From: an uncultured Mailhella sp.
GTDB lineage: Bacteria; Desulfobacterota; Desulfovibrionia; Desulfovibrionales; Desulfovibrionaceae
Direction of reading: 5' to 3'
Assembly: GCF_905187505.1 (NCBI RefSeq)
Contig: NZ_CAJJIC010000006.1
Coordinates: 1-43,972 of the forward strand
DNA: 43,972 bases
Part shown: positions 35,007-43,139 of the stretch, one piece after another
How positions within the stretch are numbered: position 1 is the stretch's first letter
Layout of the letters: each line of letters starts with the position of its first letter
Notes under the pieces: generated by a model
The model's database searches: none
Told to the model about the DNA's origin: nothing
The model's input: the letters and a program-made list of their open reading frames with translations, nothing else
Made by a program: the position numbers and the translations under genes

Positions 35007-35045
35007 GAGCATGCGGGCTGTGTGAAACGGCAAAGGAGATAAGGA

Positions 35046-35786
35046 ATGAACGGACAAGGATTGCAGGGAAAGAAAGCGCTTGTGACCGGAGCCGGCCGGG
35101 GACTGGGACGGGCCATAGCCCTTGCTCTCGCCTCGCGCGGCGCCGACGTCGCCTGCTGGGACGTCAACGAGGAAGGACTGAAGGAAACGGCGCGTCTCAT
35201 TGGTGAACAGGGACGAAAGGCCGTGTGCCGCGTCATGGACATCACGCGGACGGCAGAGCTTCCGGCGGCCATTGATGAAGACGCTGCGGCGCTCGGCGGG
35301 CTCGACATTCTGGTGAACAACGCGGGCGTCAATCGTCCCGTGCCCGCCCTTGAAGTGACGGAAGAGTGCTGGGACAGCATTTTGAGCGTCAATCTCAAGG
35401 CTCCGTTCTTCATCGCGCAGGCGGCCGTGAAGCATATGACGGGCGGCGGACGCATCATCAACATCACCTCCAGTCTTTCCACCAACGTCCTGGACAAGCG
35501 CGTGCCCTATCAGACGAGCAAGGGCGGCATCAACGTGCTCACCCGGGCTCTGGCTCTGGAGTGGGCTCCTCTCGGCATCACGGTCAACGCCGTGGGGCCG
35601 GCCATCGTGGCCACCGAAATGACGAAGGCCATGGGCTCTGCGTCTTCCGTGCATCCCAAAATGCTGCTCGGTCGTCTCGTGCAGCCTGAGGAGATAGGTG
35701 CGGCCGTGGCCTTCCTCGCCTCCGACGAGGCGGCCATGATCACGGGACAGGCCCTTTTTGTGGACGAGGGCTGGAGCATTCACTGA
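35046..35786 (+). CDS. Short-chain dehydrogenase/reductase (FabG-like SDR)
   Basis: 246-aa classical SDR. Cofactor motif TGAGRGLG at 14-21, NNAG at 91-94, catalytic Ser142/143, Tyr155 and Lys159 (YQTSK). Asp39 at the end of strand beta-2 (CWDVNEE) favours NAD(H). Members oxidise secondary alcohols or reduce ketones; the substrate is unknown. ATG at 35046 follows AAAGGAG. First gene of a sigma-54 operon with the DASS transporter, so it probably acts on the imported compound. Confidence 0.9.
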   Translation: MNGQGLQGKKALVTGAGRGLGRAIALALASRGADVACWDVNEEGLKETARLIGEQGRKAVCRVMDITRTAELPAAIDEDAAALGGLDILVNNAGVNRPVPALEVTEECWDSILSVNLKAPFFIAQAAVKHMTGGGRIINITSSLSTNVLDKRVPYQTSKGGINVLTRALALEWAPLGITVNAVGPAIVATEMTKAMGSASSVHPKMLLGRLVQPEEIGAAVAFLASDEAAMITGQALFVDEGWSIH

Positions 35787-35787
35787 T

Positions 35788-35808
35788 CCGGCGCGACTTC
35801 TGCGCCGG
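35788..35808 (+). other. Intercistronic hairpin between SDR and transporter genes
   Basis: Perfect 7-bp GC stem (35788-35794 with 35802-35808) directly after the SDR stop, no T-run. Could lower or stabilise downstream expression. Confidence 0.5.
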
Positions 35809-35902
35809 AGGAGGCATATGCCTTTGCGGCGCGGCGGTCTTGCCATGATGCCTTCCCGCCCCGCGGGATGCTGACGAGAAATTTCCCATCGGAGAAACCT
35901 AC

Positions 35903-37333
35903 ATGTCTGAGAAAGCCGAAATCATCAACGCCATCCCCTTTTCCTCCCAGCGCGCCATAAAGCTCCTGGCCGCCGTGGCGGCCTACATCGCCATTGCCTA
36001 CGGCTTCGGTCCCGTGGACGGACTTTCCCACCAGGGACAGTGTTCCATCGCCCTCATGGTGGCGGCCGTCATCATCTGGGTGACCGACGCCCTGCCTCTT
36101 GCCGTGGCCGCCATTCTCATGACCATGCTTCAGCCGCTCTCCGGCGCGGCCCCCTTCAACAAGGCTCTCGCCAACTTCGCCAACCCCATCGTCTTCTTCT
36201 GCTTCGGCATGTTCTGCGTCACGTTCGCCTTCACCCGTTCCGGCTTCTCCGAACGTGTGGCGCTGTGGATTTCCCGCCTGGCGGGAGGCAGTCCTTCGCG
36301 GCTGCTTCTGTGCTTCATTGCCGGCGGCACCATCCTTTCCGCCTTCATGGCCGACGTCCCCGTGGTGGTCATGCTGGCGCCCATCGCCCTCAAGGTCGTG
36401 GAGCAGAACAAGTGCCAGGCAAACGGCAGCAACTTTGCCCGTGCCATCATGATCGGTCTTCCCATAGGCGTGCTCATGGGCGGCATAGCCACTCCTACCG
36501 GCGCATCCATGAACATCCTCACCATGCAGTTCCTGCGTGACATGGCGGGCGTGGACATGAGCTTCCTTGAGTGGGCCGCCATAGGCGTGCCGGTCGCCAT
36601 CGTGCTCATTCCCGTGGTGTGGTTCATCCTTCTCAAGCTGTTCCCTCTGGAACTCGATTATCTGGAAGGCACGGAATGCTTTGAGGACGCATGGAAGGAT
36701 CTCGGTCCCATGAGCAGGGATGAAAAGAAGTTCGTCATCTTCATGCTGGTGAACATCATCCTGTGGTGCACCGACAGCATCCACCACATTCCCCTGCCCA
36801 TTCTCGCCGTCATCGCAGGCGCGGTGCTGTTCGTTCCCGGCGTGGATCTCATCGACTGGAATTATGCCGGTCCCCGCATGGGATGGAGCATCCTCATGCT
36901 CATAGGCGGCGCCTGCTCGCTCAGCATGTCCCTGTGGGAAAGCGGCGCCGCCGCCTGGATGGGCAATACCTTCCTCGGCGGTCTGCTTGACCTGCCCACC
37001 TGGCTCATCATGCTCATCATCGGCTTCTTCGCCATGTGGATTCATCTGCTCGTCACCAACTCCACGGCCATCATCGCCGTATTCATGCCCATGATCATCG
37101 CTCTGGCCCAGAGCAAGGGCCTCAATCCCGTGGTGCTCGCGCTGCCTCTGGGCTTCCTTGCCTCCGCCTCCCTGGTGCTGGTCATCGATGCCGTGCAGCT
37201 CGTGACCTATCAGTACGGCTACTATTCCATGAAGGACTGGCTCAAGGCCGGCGTGACCATTTCCTTCATCTGGATTCCCCTGTGCGTCGCCAGCGTGCTC
37301 TTCATCGGCGGCGGCGTGCTCGGTCTGTATTAG
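35903..37333 (+). CDS. DASS/SLC13-family sodium-coupled anion transporter
   Basis: 476-aa inner-membrane protein with about eleven to twelve helices in two repeats. The sodium/substrate loops are visible: TPTGASMN in the first half and VTNSTAI in the second, modified forms of the SNT motifs. Members take up di- and tricarboxylates, sulfate, sulfonates or related anions with sodium. ATG at 35903 follows CGGAGAAA. With the SDR it forms a sigma-54-driven operon divergent from the arylsulfotransferase-family gene, which points to an anionic organosulfur or hydroxy-acid substrate, by inference. Confidence 0.88.
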   Translation: MSEKAEIINAIPFSSQRAIKLLAAVAAYIAIAYGFGPVDGLSHQGQCSIALMVAAVIIWVTDALPLAVAAILMTMLQPLSGAAPFNKALANFANPIVFFCFGMFCVTFAFTRSGFSERVALWISRLAGGSPSRLLLCFIAGGTILSAFMADVPVVVMLAPIALKVVEQNKCQANGSNFARAIMIGLPIGVLMGGIATPTGASMNILTMQFLRDMAGVDMSFLEWAAIGVPVAIVLIPVVWFILLKLFPLELDYLEGTECFEDAWKDLGPMSRDEKKFVIFMLVNIILWCTDSIHHIPLPILAVIAGAVLFVPGVDLIDWNYAGPRMGWSILMLIGGACSLSMSLWESGAAAWMGNTFLGGLLDLPTWLIMLIIGFFAMWIHLLVTNSTAIIAVFMPMIIALAQSKGLNPVVLALPLGFLASASLVLVIDAVQLVTYQYGYYSMKDWLKAGVTISFIWIPLCVASVLFIGGGVLGLY

Positions 37334-37363
37334 TCTGAATACGTCGGTCTGAAAGCCTGATAC

Positions 37364-37401
37364 CACAAGGCCCGCGCTGTGAAAGCAGCGCGGGCCTTGT
37401 G
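37364..37401 (+). terminator. Terminator hairpin of the SDR-DASS operon
   Basis: Perfect 15-bp GC-rich stem (37364-37378 with 37387-37401), eight-base loop, 30 bases after the transporter stop. The following T-run is poor (GCGTTG). The rest of 37402-37622 shows no gene. Confidence 0.7.
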
Positions 37402-37622
37402 CGTTGAGGGAAAAAACGGTGCGGCTTGCGGGAGAAGGCGCTCTGGAAGCGAGAGCCCGTGTCGGGCTTCTGGGGCATGCCCCGGCACGGCCTGCGTCGC
37501 CTCCCCGCAAGGCGGCATGCGATTGCGGGGAGAGCTCACGGCGCTGCGGACAGAAGCGTGCGGCCGCGTCTATGTCCGGGACGGATAAGAGCCGGTAGGC
37601 GTTCGTGTGCTTTACTGTGGAA

Positions 37623-38555
37623 TTATTTTGAAAGGGCCGCCTCTTTCAGCAGATCGTATTTGAAGGCCTTGACCTTGTAGTGTTCCCGGGCCGTTCCTCC
37701 CAGGCAGCAGGACAGTATTCTGCATTTGTCGTGCCTGAGACGGGAATAGGGAAATTCCCGTCCGAGATCATCGGTGATGCAGCCGAGGGGGTAGTCCGTT
37801 GCATGGATGATGTGTTTGAGCACCGGAATGACCGCAGGGGAGTTGCCCAGAATGAGCTTGCGCTTGACGAGGGGATTTCTGTCCTCGACGAGCTGAATGT
37901 CCGCGCAGACGTTGAAGGCGTCTCCCTCCGGGGCAAGACGGCGGTATTTTTCAAAGTCCATGTAGGTCGAGCCGCTGAGGCCTTTTTCTTCCAGATGGCC
38001 GGAGAACGCCATTTCGTGAAGGCCGACCTCCTCCCAGTAGCTTTCAGCGCAGCGGAGATTGTTCCACCAATCCTGAAAGACCGGGGAGGTCATAGCCTCT
38101 TTTCTGAACACATAAAAGTAGGACTGGATGTGCTCCCTGACGGGGAAGCGCTGCTGTGCCGTGCCCAGAAACCTGCCGGGAAGGGCAGGCTGGCGATTGA
38201 TCCCCCAGAAGTCGCAGGATCTGCGGCTCATGGTGTTGAACATTTCCCAAAAGGGGTACACCGGACCATAGCAGGAGCAGTTGCAGAGAATAAGCTCATC
38301 GTACTCATGGAGCTTGTCCCATCCCTTATGGAGAAGGGCATGCTGCCACGCTCCGAAATCAAGCCCTTCATTTTTTCTGACGAGAATGTCGATGCCCTGC
38401 TTTTTCAGCCTGGTACGACCTTCCGGGGACAAACAGCCGTTTACGATGACCGTAATATCCTGAGCGACGCTTTTGAGACCTTCCAGATAGTACGATACAT
38501 AATCGCGGACGATGCCGTCCTTTTCCCAGAAAACATAGAGAGCGAGACGCTTCAT
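37623..38555 (-). CDS. Rhamnan synthesis F / RgpF-type glycosyltransferase
   Basis: 310 aa. The N-terminal LALYVFWEKDGIVRDYVSYYLEGLK and ILVRKNEGLDFGAWQHAL are typical of the RgpF family, glycosyltransferase-like proteins that build rhamnose-containing surface polysaccharides. No signal or membrane helix. Last gene of the minus-strand polysaccharide cluster, three bases after rfbB, so tightly linked to dTDP-rhamnose production. Linkage specificity unknown. Confidence 0.88.
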   Translation of the reverse strand: MKRLALYVFWEKDGIVRDYVSYYLEGLKSVAQDITVIVNGCLSPEGRTRLKKQGIDILVRKNEGLDFGAWQHALLHKGWDKLHEYDELILCNCSCYGPVYPFWEMFNTMSRRSCDFWGINRQPALPGRFLGTAQQRFPVREHIQSYFYVFRKEAMTSPVFQDWWNNLRCAESYWEEVGLHEMAFSGHLEEKGLSGSTYMDFEKYRRLAPEGDAFNVCADIQLVEDRNPLVKRKLILGNSPAVIPVLKHIIHATDYPLGCITDDLGREFPYSRLRHDKCRILSCCLGGTAREHYKVKAFKYDLLKEAALSK

Positions 38556-38558
38556 GGA

Positions 38559-39572
38559 TTATCCCAGTTTTTTCAGATACCAGTCCACGGTCTTCACAAT
38601 GCCGGAGTCGAAGTTTTCATCGGGCTTCCAGCCGAGTTCGGTCACGATCTTGGTGGGATCGATGGCATAGCGCTTGTCATGCCCCGGGCGGTCGGAGACG
38701 AAGGTCATGAGCTCCTCATATTTCGCGCCGTTTCTGCGCGGACGGCGTTCATCCAGAATTGAGCACACCTTGTGCAGGATCTGAAGGTTGTCCCGCTCGT
38801 TGTGGCCGCCGATGTTGTAGGTTTCACCGCTGCGTCCCTTGTGAAAAATGAGGTCGATGGCCTTGCAGTGGTCGAGCACGTAGAGCCAGTCGCGGATGTT
38901 GGAGCCGTTGCCGTATACCGGAATGGGCTGCTCCGAAAGACACTTGCTGATGATGACGGGGATGAACTTTTCGTGATGCTGCTTGGGCCCGTAGTTGTTC
39001 GAGCAGTTGGAGGTGGTCACGTTCATGCCGTAGGTGTGATGGTAGGCGCGCACGATGAAGTCCGATCCCGCCTTGCTGGCGGAATAGGGACTGTTGGGAG
39101 CATAGGGCGTTGTTTCGGCAAAGTATCCGGTGGCGCCCAGCGTGCCGTACACCTCGTCGGTGGAAATGTGATGGAATCTGGCTTCCTCGTATCCCGGCTT
39201 CACCTTGCCCGGGGCGTCCATCCAGTGGCGGCGTGCCGTTTCCATGAGGGTGAAGGTTCCCATGTAGTTGGTTTCCATGAAGGCGCGGGGGCCCTTGATG
39301 GAATTGTCCACATGGCTTTCTGCGGCAAAGTGTATGACGCCGCGGATGTCGTGTTCCGCAAAGAGCCGTTCCACGAAGCCCTCGTCACAAATGTCGCCCT
39401 GCACAAAGGTATAGTTGGGCATGTCCTCGCATTCCTTCACGTTGTCGAGATTGCCCGCATAGGTGAGCTTGTCGAGGTTGATGACGTGATACTCCGGGTA
39501 CTTCGTGCAGAAGTACGGAACAAAGTTGGAGCCTATGAATCCGGCGCCGCCGGTGACGAGTATGGATTTCAT
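38559..39572 (-). CDS. rfbB: dTDP-glucose 4,6-dehydratase
   Basis: 337 aa, extended SDR. NAD motif TGGAGFIG (7-14), HFAAESHVDNSI, HISTDEVYGTLG, and the YSASK Tyr-Lys pair. Converts dTDP-glucose to dTDP-4-keto-6-deoxyglucose, the precursor of dTDP-rhamnose and of amino-deoxy sugars. ATG at 39572 follows AGGATACTC. Partner of rfbD and rfbC; rfbA is not in the window. Confidence 0.97.
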   Translation of the reverse strand: MKSILVTGGAGFIGSNFVPYFCTKYPEYHVINLDKLTYAGNLDNVKECEDMPNYTFVQGDICDEGFVERLFAEHDIRGVIHFAAESHVDNSIKGPRAFMETNYMGTFTLMETARRHWMDAPGKVKPGYEEARFHHISTDEVYGTLGATGYFAETTPYAPNSPYSASKAGSDFIVRAYHHTYGMNVTTSNCSNNYGPKQHHEKFIPVIISKCLSEQPIPVYGNGSNIRDWLYVLDHCKAIDLIFHKGRSGETYNIGGHNERDNLQILHKVCSILDERRPRRNGAKYEELMTFVSDRPGHDKRYAIDPTKIVTELGWKPDENFDSGIVKTVDWYLKKLG

Positions 39573-39651
39573 GATGAGTATCCTGACATGATGAGAAGAG
39601 CAAGAAAATCGGAAGCTCTCCCTTTGCAGAGAACTTCCATAGTTGTCTTTC

Positions 39652-40482
39652 TCAGTTTGAAATAGTTTTCAACATTCGTCGGAGTCCATCCTTCCAGTAA
39701 GGAATGGAGAGTCCGAAGTCCTTTTTGACTTTTGCCTTGTTGAGTACGCTGAAGGCTGGACGTGCGGCCCGTGTGGGGTAGTCGGCGCTTTCGATGGGGC
39801 GAACGGCGCAGGAACGACGCGACTCTTCCATGATGGCAACGGCAAAGTCATACCAGCTGGCTACGCCCTCGTTGCTGTAATGATAGATTTCCTTCATGCC
39901 AGGCCTTATCTGCGGCAGCATGGACACGACGGCTGCCGCCAGATCGGCTGCATAGGTGGGAGTTCCGACCTGATCGAACACCACGCCGAGGCTCTCACGC
40001 TCCGAGCCGAGGCGGAGCATTGTCTTGACGAAGTTCTTGCCGAAGTCGGAATAGAGCCAGGACGTGCGGATGATCACCGCCGTTTCCGCTTCGTTGATCA
40101 CGGCTTCTTCGCCCGCCAGTTTGGTCTTGCCGTAGACGGAAACGGGATTTGTCGCGTCATTTTCCCTGTAGGGAAGGCAGGAGCTTCCGTCGAAGACATA
40201 GTCCGTGGAAACGTGAATGATGCGGTGGCCGTAACGGGCAAGGATGGCAGGGCCGAGACGGTTTGTTCTGTCCGCGGCCTCGACGTCGTCTTCCGCCTTG
40301 TCGACGGCGGTATAGGCTGCACAGTTGATGACGAAGTCAAACGACTGCGCAGCAAAAAGCGCCTTCACTGCCGTTTCGTCGGCAATGTCGAGCTCCTTGC
40401 GTCCGACGTACACTGCCCGGTTTCCCAGAACACGTCGAAGCTCCCGGCCGAGCTGACCTGTCGCACCCGTGACTAGAAGCAT
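39652..40482 (-). CDS. rfbD: dTDP-4-dehydrorhamnose reductase
   Basis: 276 aa. TGATGQLGREL at the N-terminus, INCAAYTAVDKAE, STDYVFDG and the YGKTK catalytic pair. Last step of dTDP-L-rhamnose synthesis. The start overlaps the end of rfbC by ten bases, so the two are translationally coupled. Confidence 0.96.
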   Translation of the reverse strand: MLLVTGATGQLGRELRRVLGNRAVYVGRKELDIADETAVKALFAAQSFDFVINCAAYTAVDKAEDDVEAADRTNRLGPAILARYGHRIIHVSTDYVFDGSSCLPYRENDATNPVSVYGKTKLAGEEAVINEAETAVIIRTSWLYSDFGKNFVKTMLRLGSERESLGVVFDQVGTPTYAADLAAAVVSMLPQIRPGMKEIYHYSNEGVASWYDFAVAIMEESRRSCAVRPIESADYPTRAARPAFSVLNKAKVKKDFGLSIPYWKDGLRRMLKTISN

Positions 40483-41021
40483 GATTCAAACTCCGTAAAG
40501 AAGGGATGCAGTTTGTCCTTTTCCGAGGTAAGCGCTCGGGTCATGTCGATGCGCCAGTCGATGGCGAGAGTGGGGTCATCGAAGCGGATGCCGCCTTCGG
40601 ACTCCTTGCAATAGAAATTGTCGCATTTGTAGGAAAAAACAGCCGTTTCACTGAGAACGGAGAATCCGTGGGCGAAACCGCGGGGAATCAGCATCATACG
40701 GTTGTTGTCTCCCGAAAGTTCTACCGAGAGGTATTTTCCGTATGTTGGGGATGCCCGGCGAAGATCCACGGCCACGTCAAGCACGGTGCCTTCAATGACC
40801 CGCACAAGCTTGGCCTGGGCATGTTCTCCTTTTTGAAAATGCAGCCCTCTTACTGTTCCATAGCTGGACTTCGACTGGTTGTCCTGTACAAAATTATAGT
40901 AAAGTCCTGCATTTTCAAAAGAAGTTTTGTTGTAGCTTTCGAAAAAATAGCCTCTGCTGTCGATAAAAACGTGTGGTTCGAGAACATAAAGCCCGTCAAT
41001 ACCTGTCTGTATAACTTTCAT
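40473..41021 (-). CDS. rfbC: dTDP-4-dehydrorhamnose 3,5-epimerase
   Basis: 182-aa cupin. Motifs VFIDSRGYFFESYNK, VRGLHFQ (catalytic His) and PRGFAHGFSVLSE are all present. Epimerises C3 and C5 of the 4-keto sugar before reduction by RfbD. Coupled to rfbD by overlap; eight bases after the GT2 gene. Confidence 0.97.
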   Translation of the reverse strand: MKVIQTGIDGLYVLEPHVFIDSRGYFFESYNKTSFENAGLYYNFVQDNQSKSSYGTVRGLHFQKGEHAQAKLVRVIEGTVLDVAVDLRRASPTYGKYLSVELSGDNNRMMLIPRGFAHGFSVLSETAVFSYKCDNFYCKESEGGIRFDDPTLAIDWRIDMTRALTSEKDKLHPFFTEFESCF

Positions 41022-41029
41022 GTCTCACC

Positions 41030-41980
41030 TCATAAGCGGAAATTATGTCCAAAGATACTCAGTTTTCTTTTGGCAATGTTGATGTAAAATATATGATTGA
41101 CGGCCTTGAGGACCTTGCGTCGCAGTCTGTGCCAGCGATTGCGTATGCTGTCGGGGTGTCTTCGTCGAAGAATGGAAAGAAAACCATGGTCTCGACAGTA
41201 TGGTTCTTCAAGACCGTATATCTGTCGGTATATCTTGTTTCGTAACTCTTCCGTTGCATATGTTTTGATGGTATTAGCGTTATGCCAGCGGTAACGAAAC
41301 AGAATTTTTGGAAGATATGCCATGCCGCCAAGCTTTGCGAGCTGGAGATTCATGTACCAGTCTTCCACCAGTACGGAGGTGTTGTAGCCTCCCGCAGTTC
41401 GCAGTGCCGAAGTGCGCATCAAATATCCGTTGGGAATGTAGTTATCTTCCAGAAGCGATGCATAGCTGCCGAAACCTCCCGGACGTCGGAACGGTTCGTT
41501 CAATTTGAAAAAATCTCCGAACGTCTTGAACGGCGCATGATCAAGAGGAACGCTTCTCTGGTCGGCATCCCAGCCGATGCGGCAGGACTTGTCGTCTATA
41601 AGGATGGAATCCCCAACGGCCAGAACCAGATCGGGACGGGCTTCCAGTACTTCCACCAGTTCCTTTATCGCCTCGGGCTCTGCGACATCGTCCGAAGCGA
41701 TGAGATAGACGTATTTTCCCTGTGCCATGGCGATGCCCGTGTTGCACGATGCAGCGGCATTTCCTTTTTCCTTGGAGAACATGACCGTACGTACAAAACG
41801 GGCTTCGCACTGGGGACGCAGCTTTTCCGCCTCTTGCAGCGTGCCGTCCGGTGATGCATCATCAATAACCAGAAGCTCAATGGGACTGTAGCTCTGGGCT
41901 ATGATGGATTCCATGCACTCCCTGATATAACGTTCATGCCGCCATGACGGGATAATGACAGAAACCAGAGGATTCGCCAT
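41030..41980 (-). CDS. Family 2 glycosyltransferase
   Basis: 316 aa, GT-A fold. N-terminal VSVIIPSWRHERYIRECMESII, nucleotide-binding DDASPDGT, acidic IASDD metal site and VEDWYMNLQLA near the acceptor site. The C-terminal tail is basic and could touch the membrane. Donor and acceptor unknown; probably adds a sugar of the O-antigen unit. ATG at 41980 or the GTG one codon earlier can both start it. Confidence 0.9.
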   Translation of the reverse strand: MANPLVSVIIPSWRHERYIRECMESIIAQSYSPIELLVIDDASPDGTLQEAEKLRPQCEARFVRTVMFSKEKGNAAASCNTGIAMAQGKYVYLIASDDVAEPEAIKELVEVLEARPDLVLAVGDSILIDDKSCRIGWDADQRSVPLDHAPFKTFGDFFKLNEPFRRPGGFGSYASLLEDNYIPNGYLMRTSALRTAGGYNTSVLVEDWYMNLQLAKLGGMAYLPKILFRYRWHNANTIKTYATEELRNKIYRQIYGLEEPYCRDHGFLSILRRRHPDSIRNRWHRLRRKVLKAVNHIFYINIAKRKLSIFGHNFRL

Positions 41981-41995
41981 CACACTGTCGTCCTT

Positions 41996-43090
41996 TTATT
42001 CTTGCCAATTGTTTACGGTATCGACAACGAACTCTATTTCTTCCCTGGTCATGACCGGAGACATGGGAAGTGAGATGATTTCCCGATGAATTTTTTCCGT
42101 GATGGGGAAGGAGAGCTCGCTCCATTCCGCATAGGCAATCTGCTTGTGCGGCGGCGTAGGATAGTGAATGATGGTATGTATGCCGTTCTCGGAAAGATAT
42201 TTTTGGAATTCATCTCGCTTCTTCGTGCGCACGGTGAATACATGCCATACGGCGGCCTGCTCGTCATACGTCTGAGGAAGGCTTATGAGGGGATTGGTGA
42301 TGTGCGTGCGGTAGAAGGTGGCGATTTCCCGGCGCCGGGCGTTGTCGGCATCGAGTCTGCTCAGCTTTACGTCCAGGACGGCGGCCTGAATTTCATCGAG
42401 GCGGGAGTTTGTTCCTTTGTAAATATGGTGATACTTGCGGTCGGAACCGTAATTGGCCAGAGCCTTTATTTTTTCATACAGCTCCTTGCTGTTGGTGGTG
42501 ATGCCGCCTCCGTCGCCCATGCAGCCGAGATTTTTGCCCGGATAGAAGGAGAATGCTCCGGCGTCGCTCAGATTTCCTACTTTTTGTCCCTGATAGACGG
42601 CTCCGTGTGCCTGAGCGCAGTCTTCAAATACTTTAAGATGGTATTTTTCTGCCAGAGCCCAGATTTTCTCCATGCGCACGGCCTGTCCATAAAGATGAAC
42701 CACCATGATGGCCCGCGTGCGCGGGGTGATGGCTTCTTCTATCCTGTCGGGATCGATGTTGCAGGTTTCCAGGGTGGGTTCAACCAGTACGGGGGTACAG
42801 CCGTTTTCCGATATGGCCAGAATGGTGGCAATATAGGTGTTGGCAGGTACGATGATTTCATCCCCCGGACCGAATCCGTGGGCTTTGACGATAAGATTGA
42901 GTGCATCCAGTCCGTTGGCTACGCCAAGAGCGTATTTTGTACCGCAATATTCGGCAAAATGCCGGCAGAACAGTTCATTCTGTTCGCCCTGAAGATACCA
43001 GCCCTTGTCGAGAATGTTCTTGATGCGTGCGTCGATTTCAGCACGGAACCGGTTGTTCACCTTGGCAAGATCGAGAAAAGAAACGTCCAT
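41996..43090 (-). CDS. DegT/DnrJ/EryC1 sugar aminotransferase (FdtB-like)
   Basis: 364-aa PLP enzyme. PLP Lys186 in FYPGKNLGCMGDGG; GVANGLDAL, VHLYGQAV and FEDCAQAHGA are family motifs. It transaminates a keto sugar nucleotide, and its resemblance to FdtB-type 3-aminotransferases together with rfbB next door suggests a dTDP-3-amino-3,6-dideoxyhexose. The required keto-isomerase and acyltransferase are not in the window, so this is tentative. ATG at 43090. Confidence 0.9.
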   Translation of the reverse strand: MDVSFLDLAKVNNRFRAEIDARIKNILDKGWYLQGEQNELFCRHFAEYCGTKYALGVANGLDALNLIVKAHGFGPGDEIIVPANTYIATILAISENGCTPVLVEPTLETCNIDPDRIEEAITPRTRAIMVVHLYGQAVRMEKIWALAEKYHLKVFEDCAQAHGAVYQGQKVGNLSDAGAFSFYPGKNLGCMGDGGGITTNSKELYEKIKALANYGSDRKYHHIYKGTNSRLDEIQAAVLDVKLSRLDADNARRREIATFYRTHITNPLISLPQTYDEQAAVWHVFTVRTKKRDEFQKYLSENGIHTIIHYPTPPHKQIAYAEWSELSFPITEKIHREIISLPMSPVMTREEIEFVVDTVNNWQE

Positions 43091-43139
43091 ACGGGCTCCT
43101 GATTCCTATTACAGTACAGAAAAAAGCATTGGCAATGAT

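Noticed and set aside
35780..37510. 576-aa minus-strand open frame
   Set aside because: Antisense to the DASS transporter, which has clear helices and sodium motifs.
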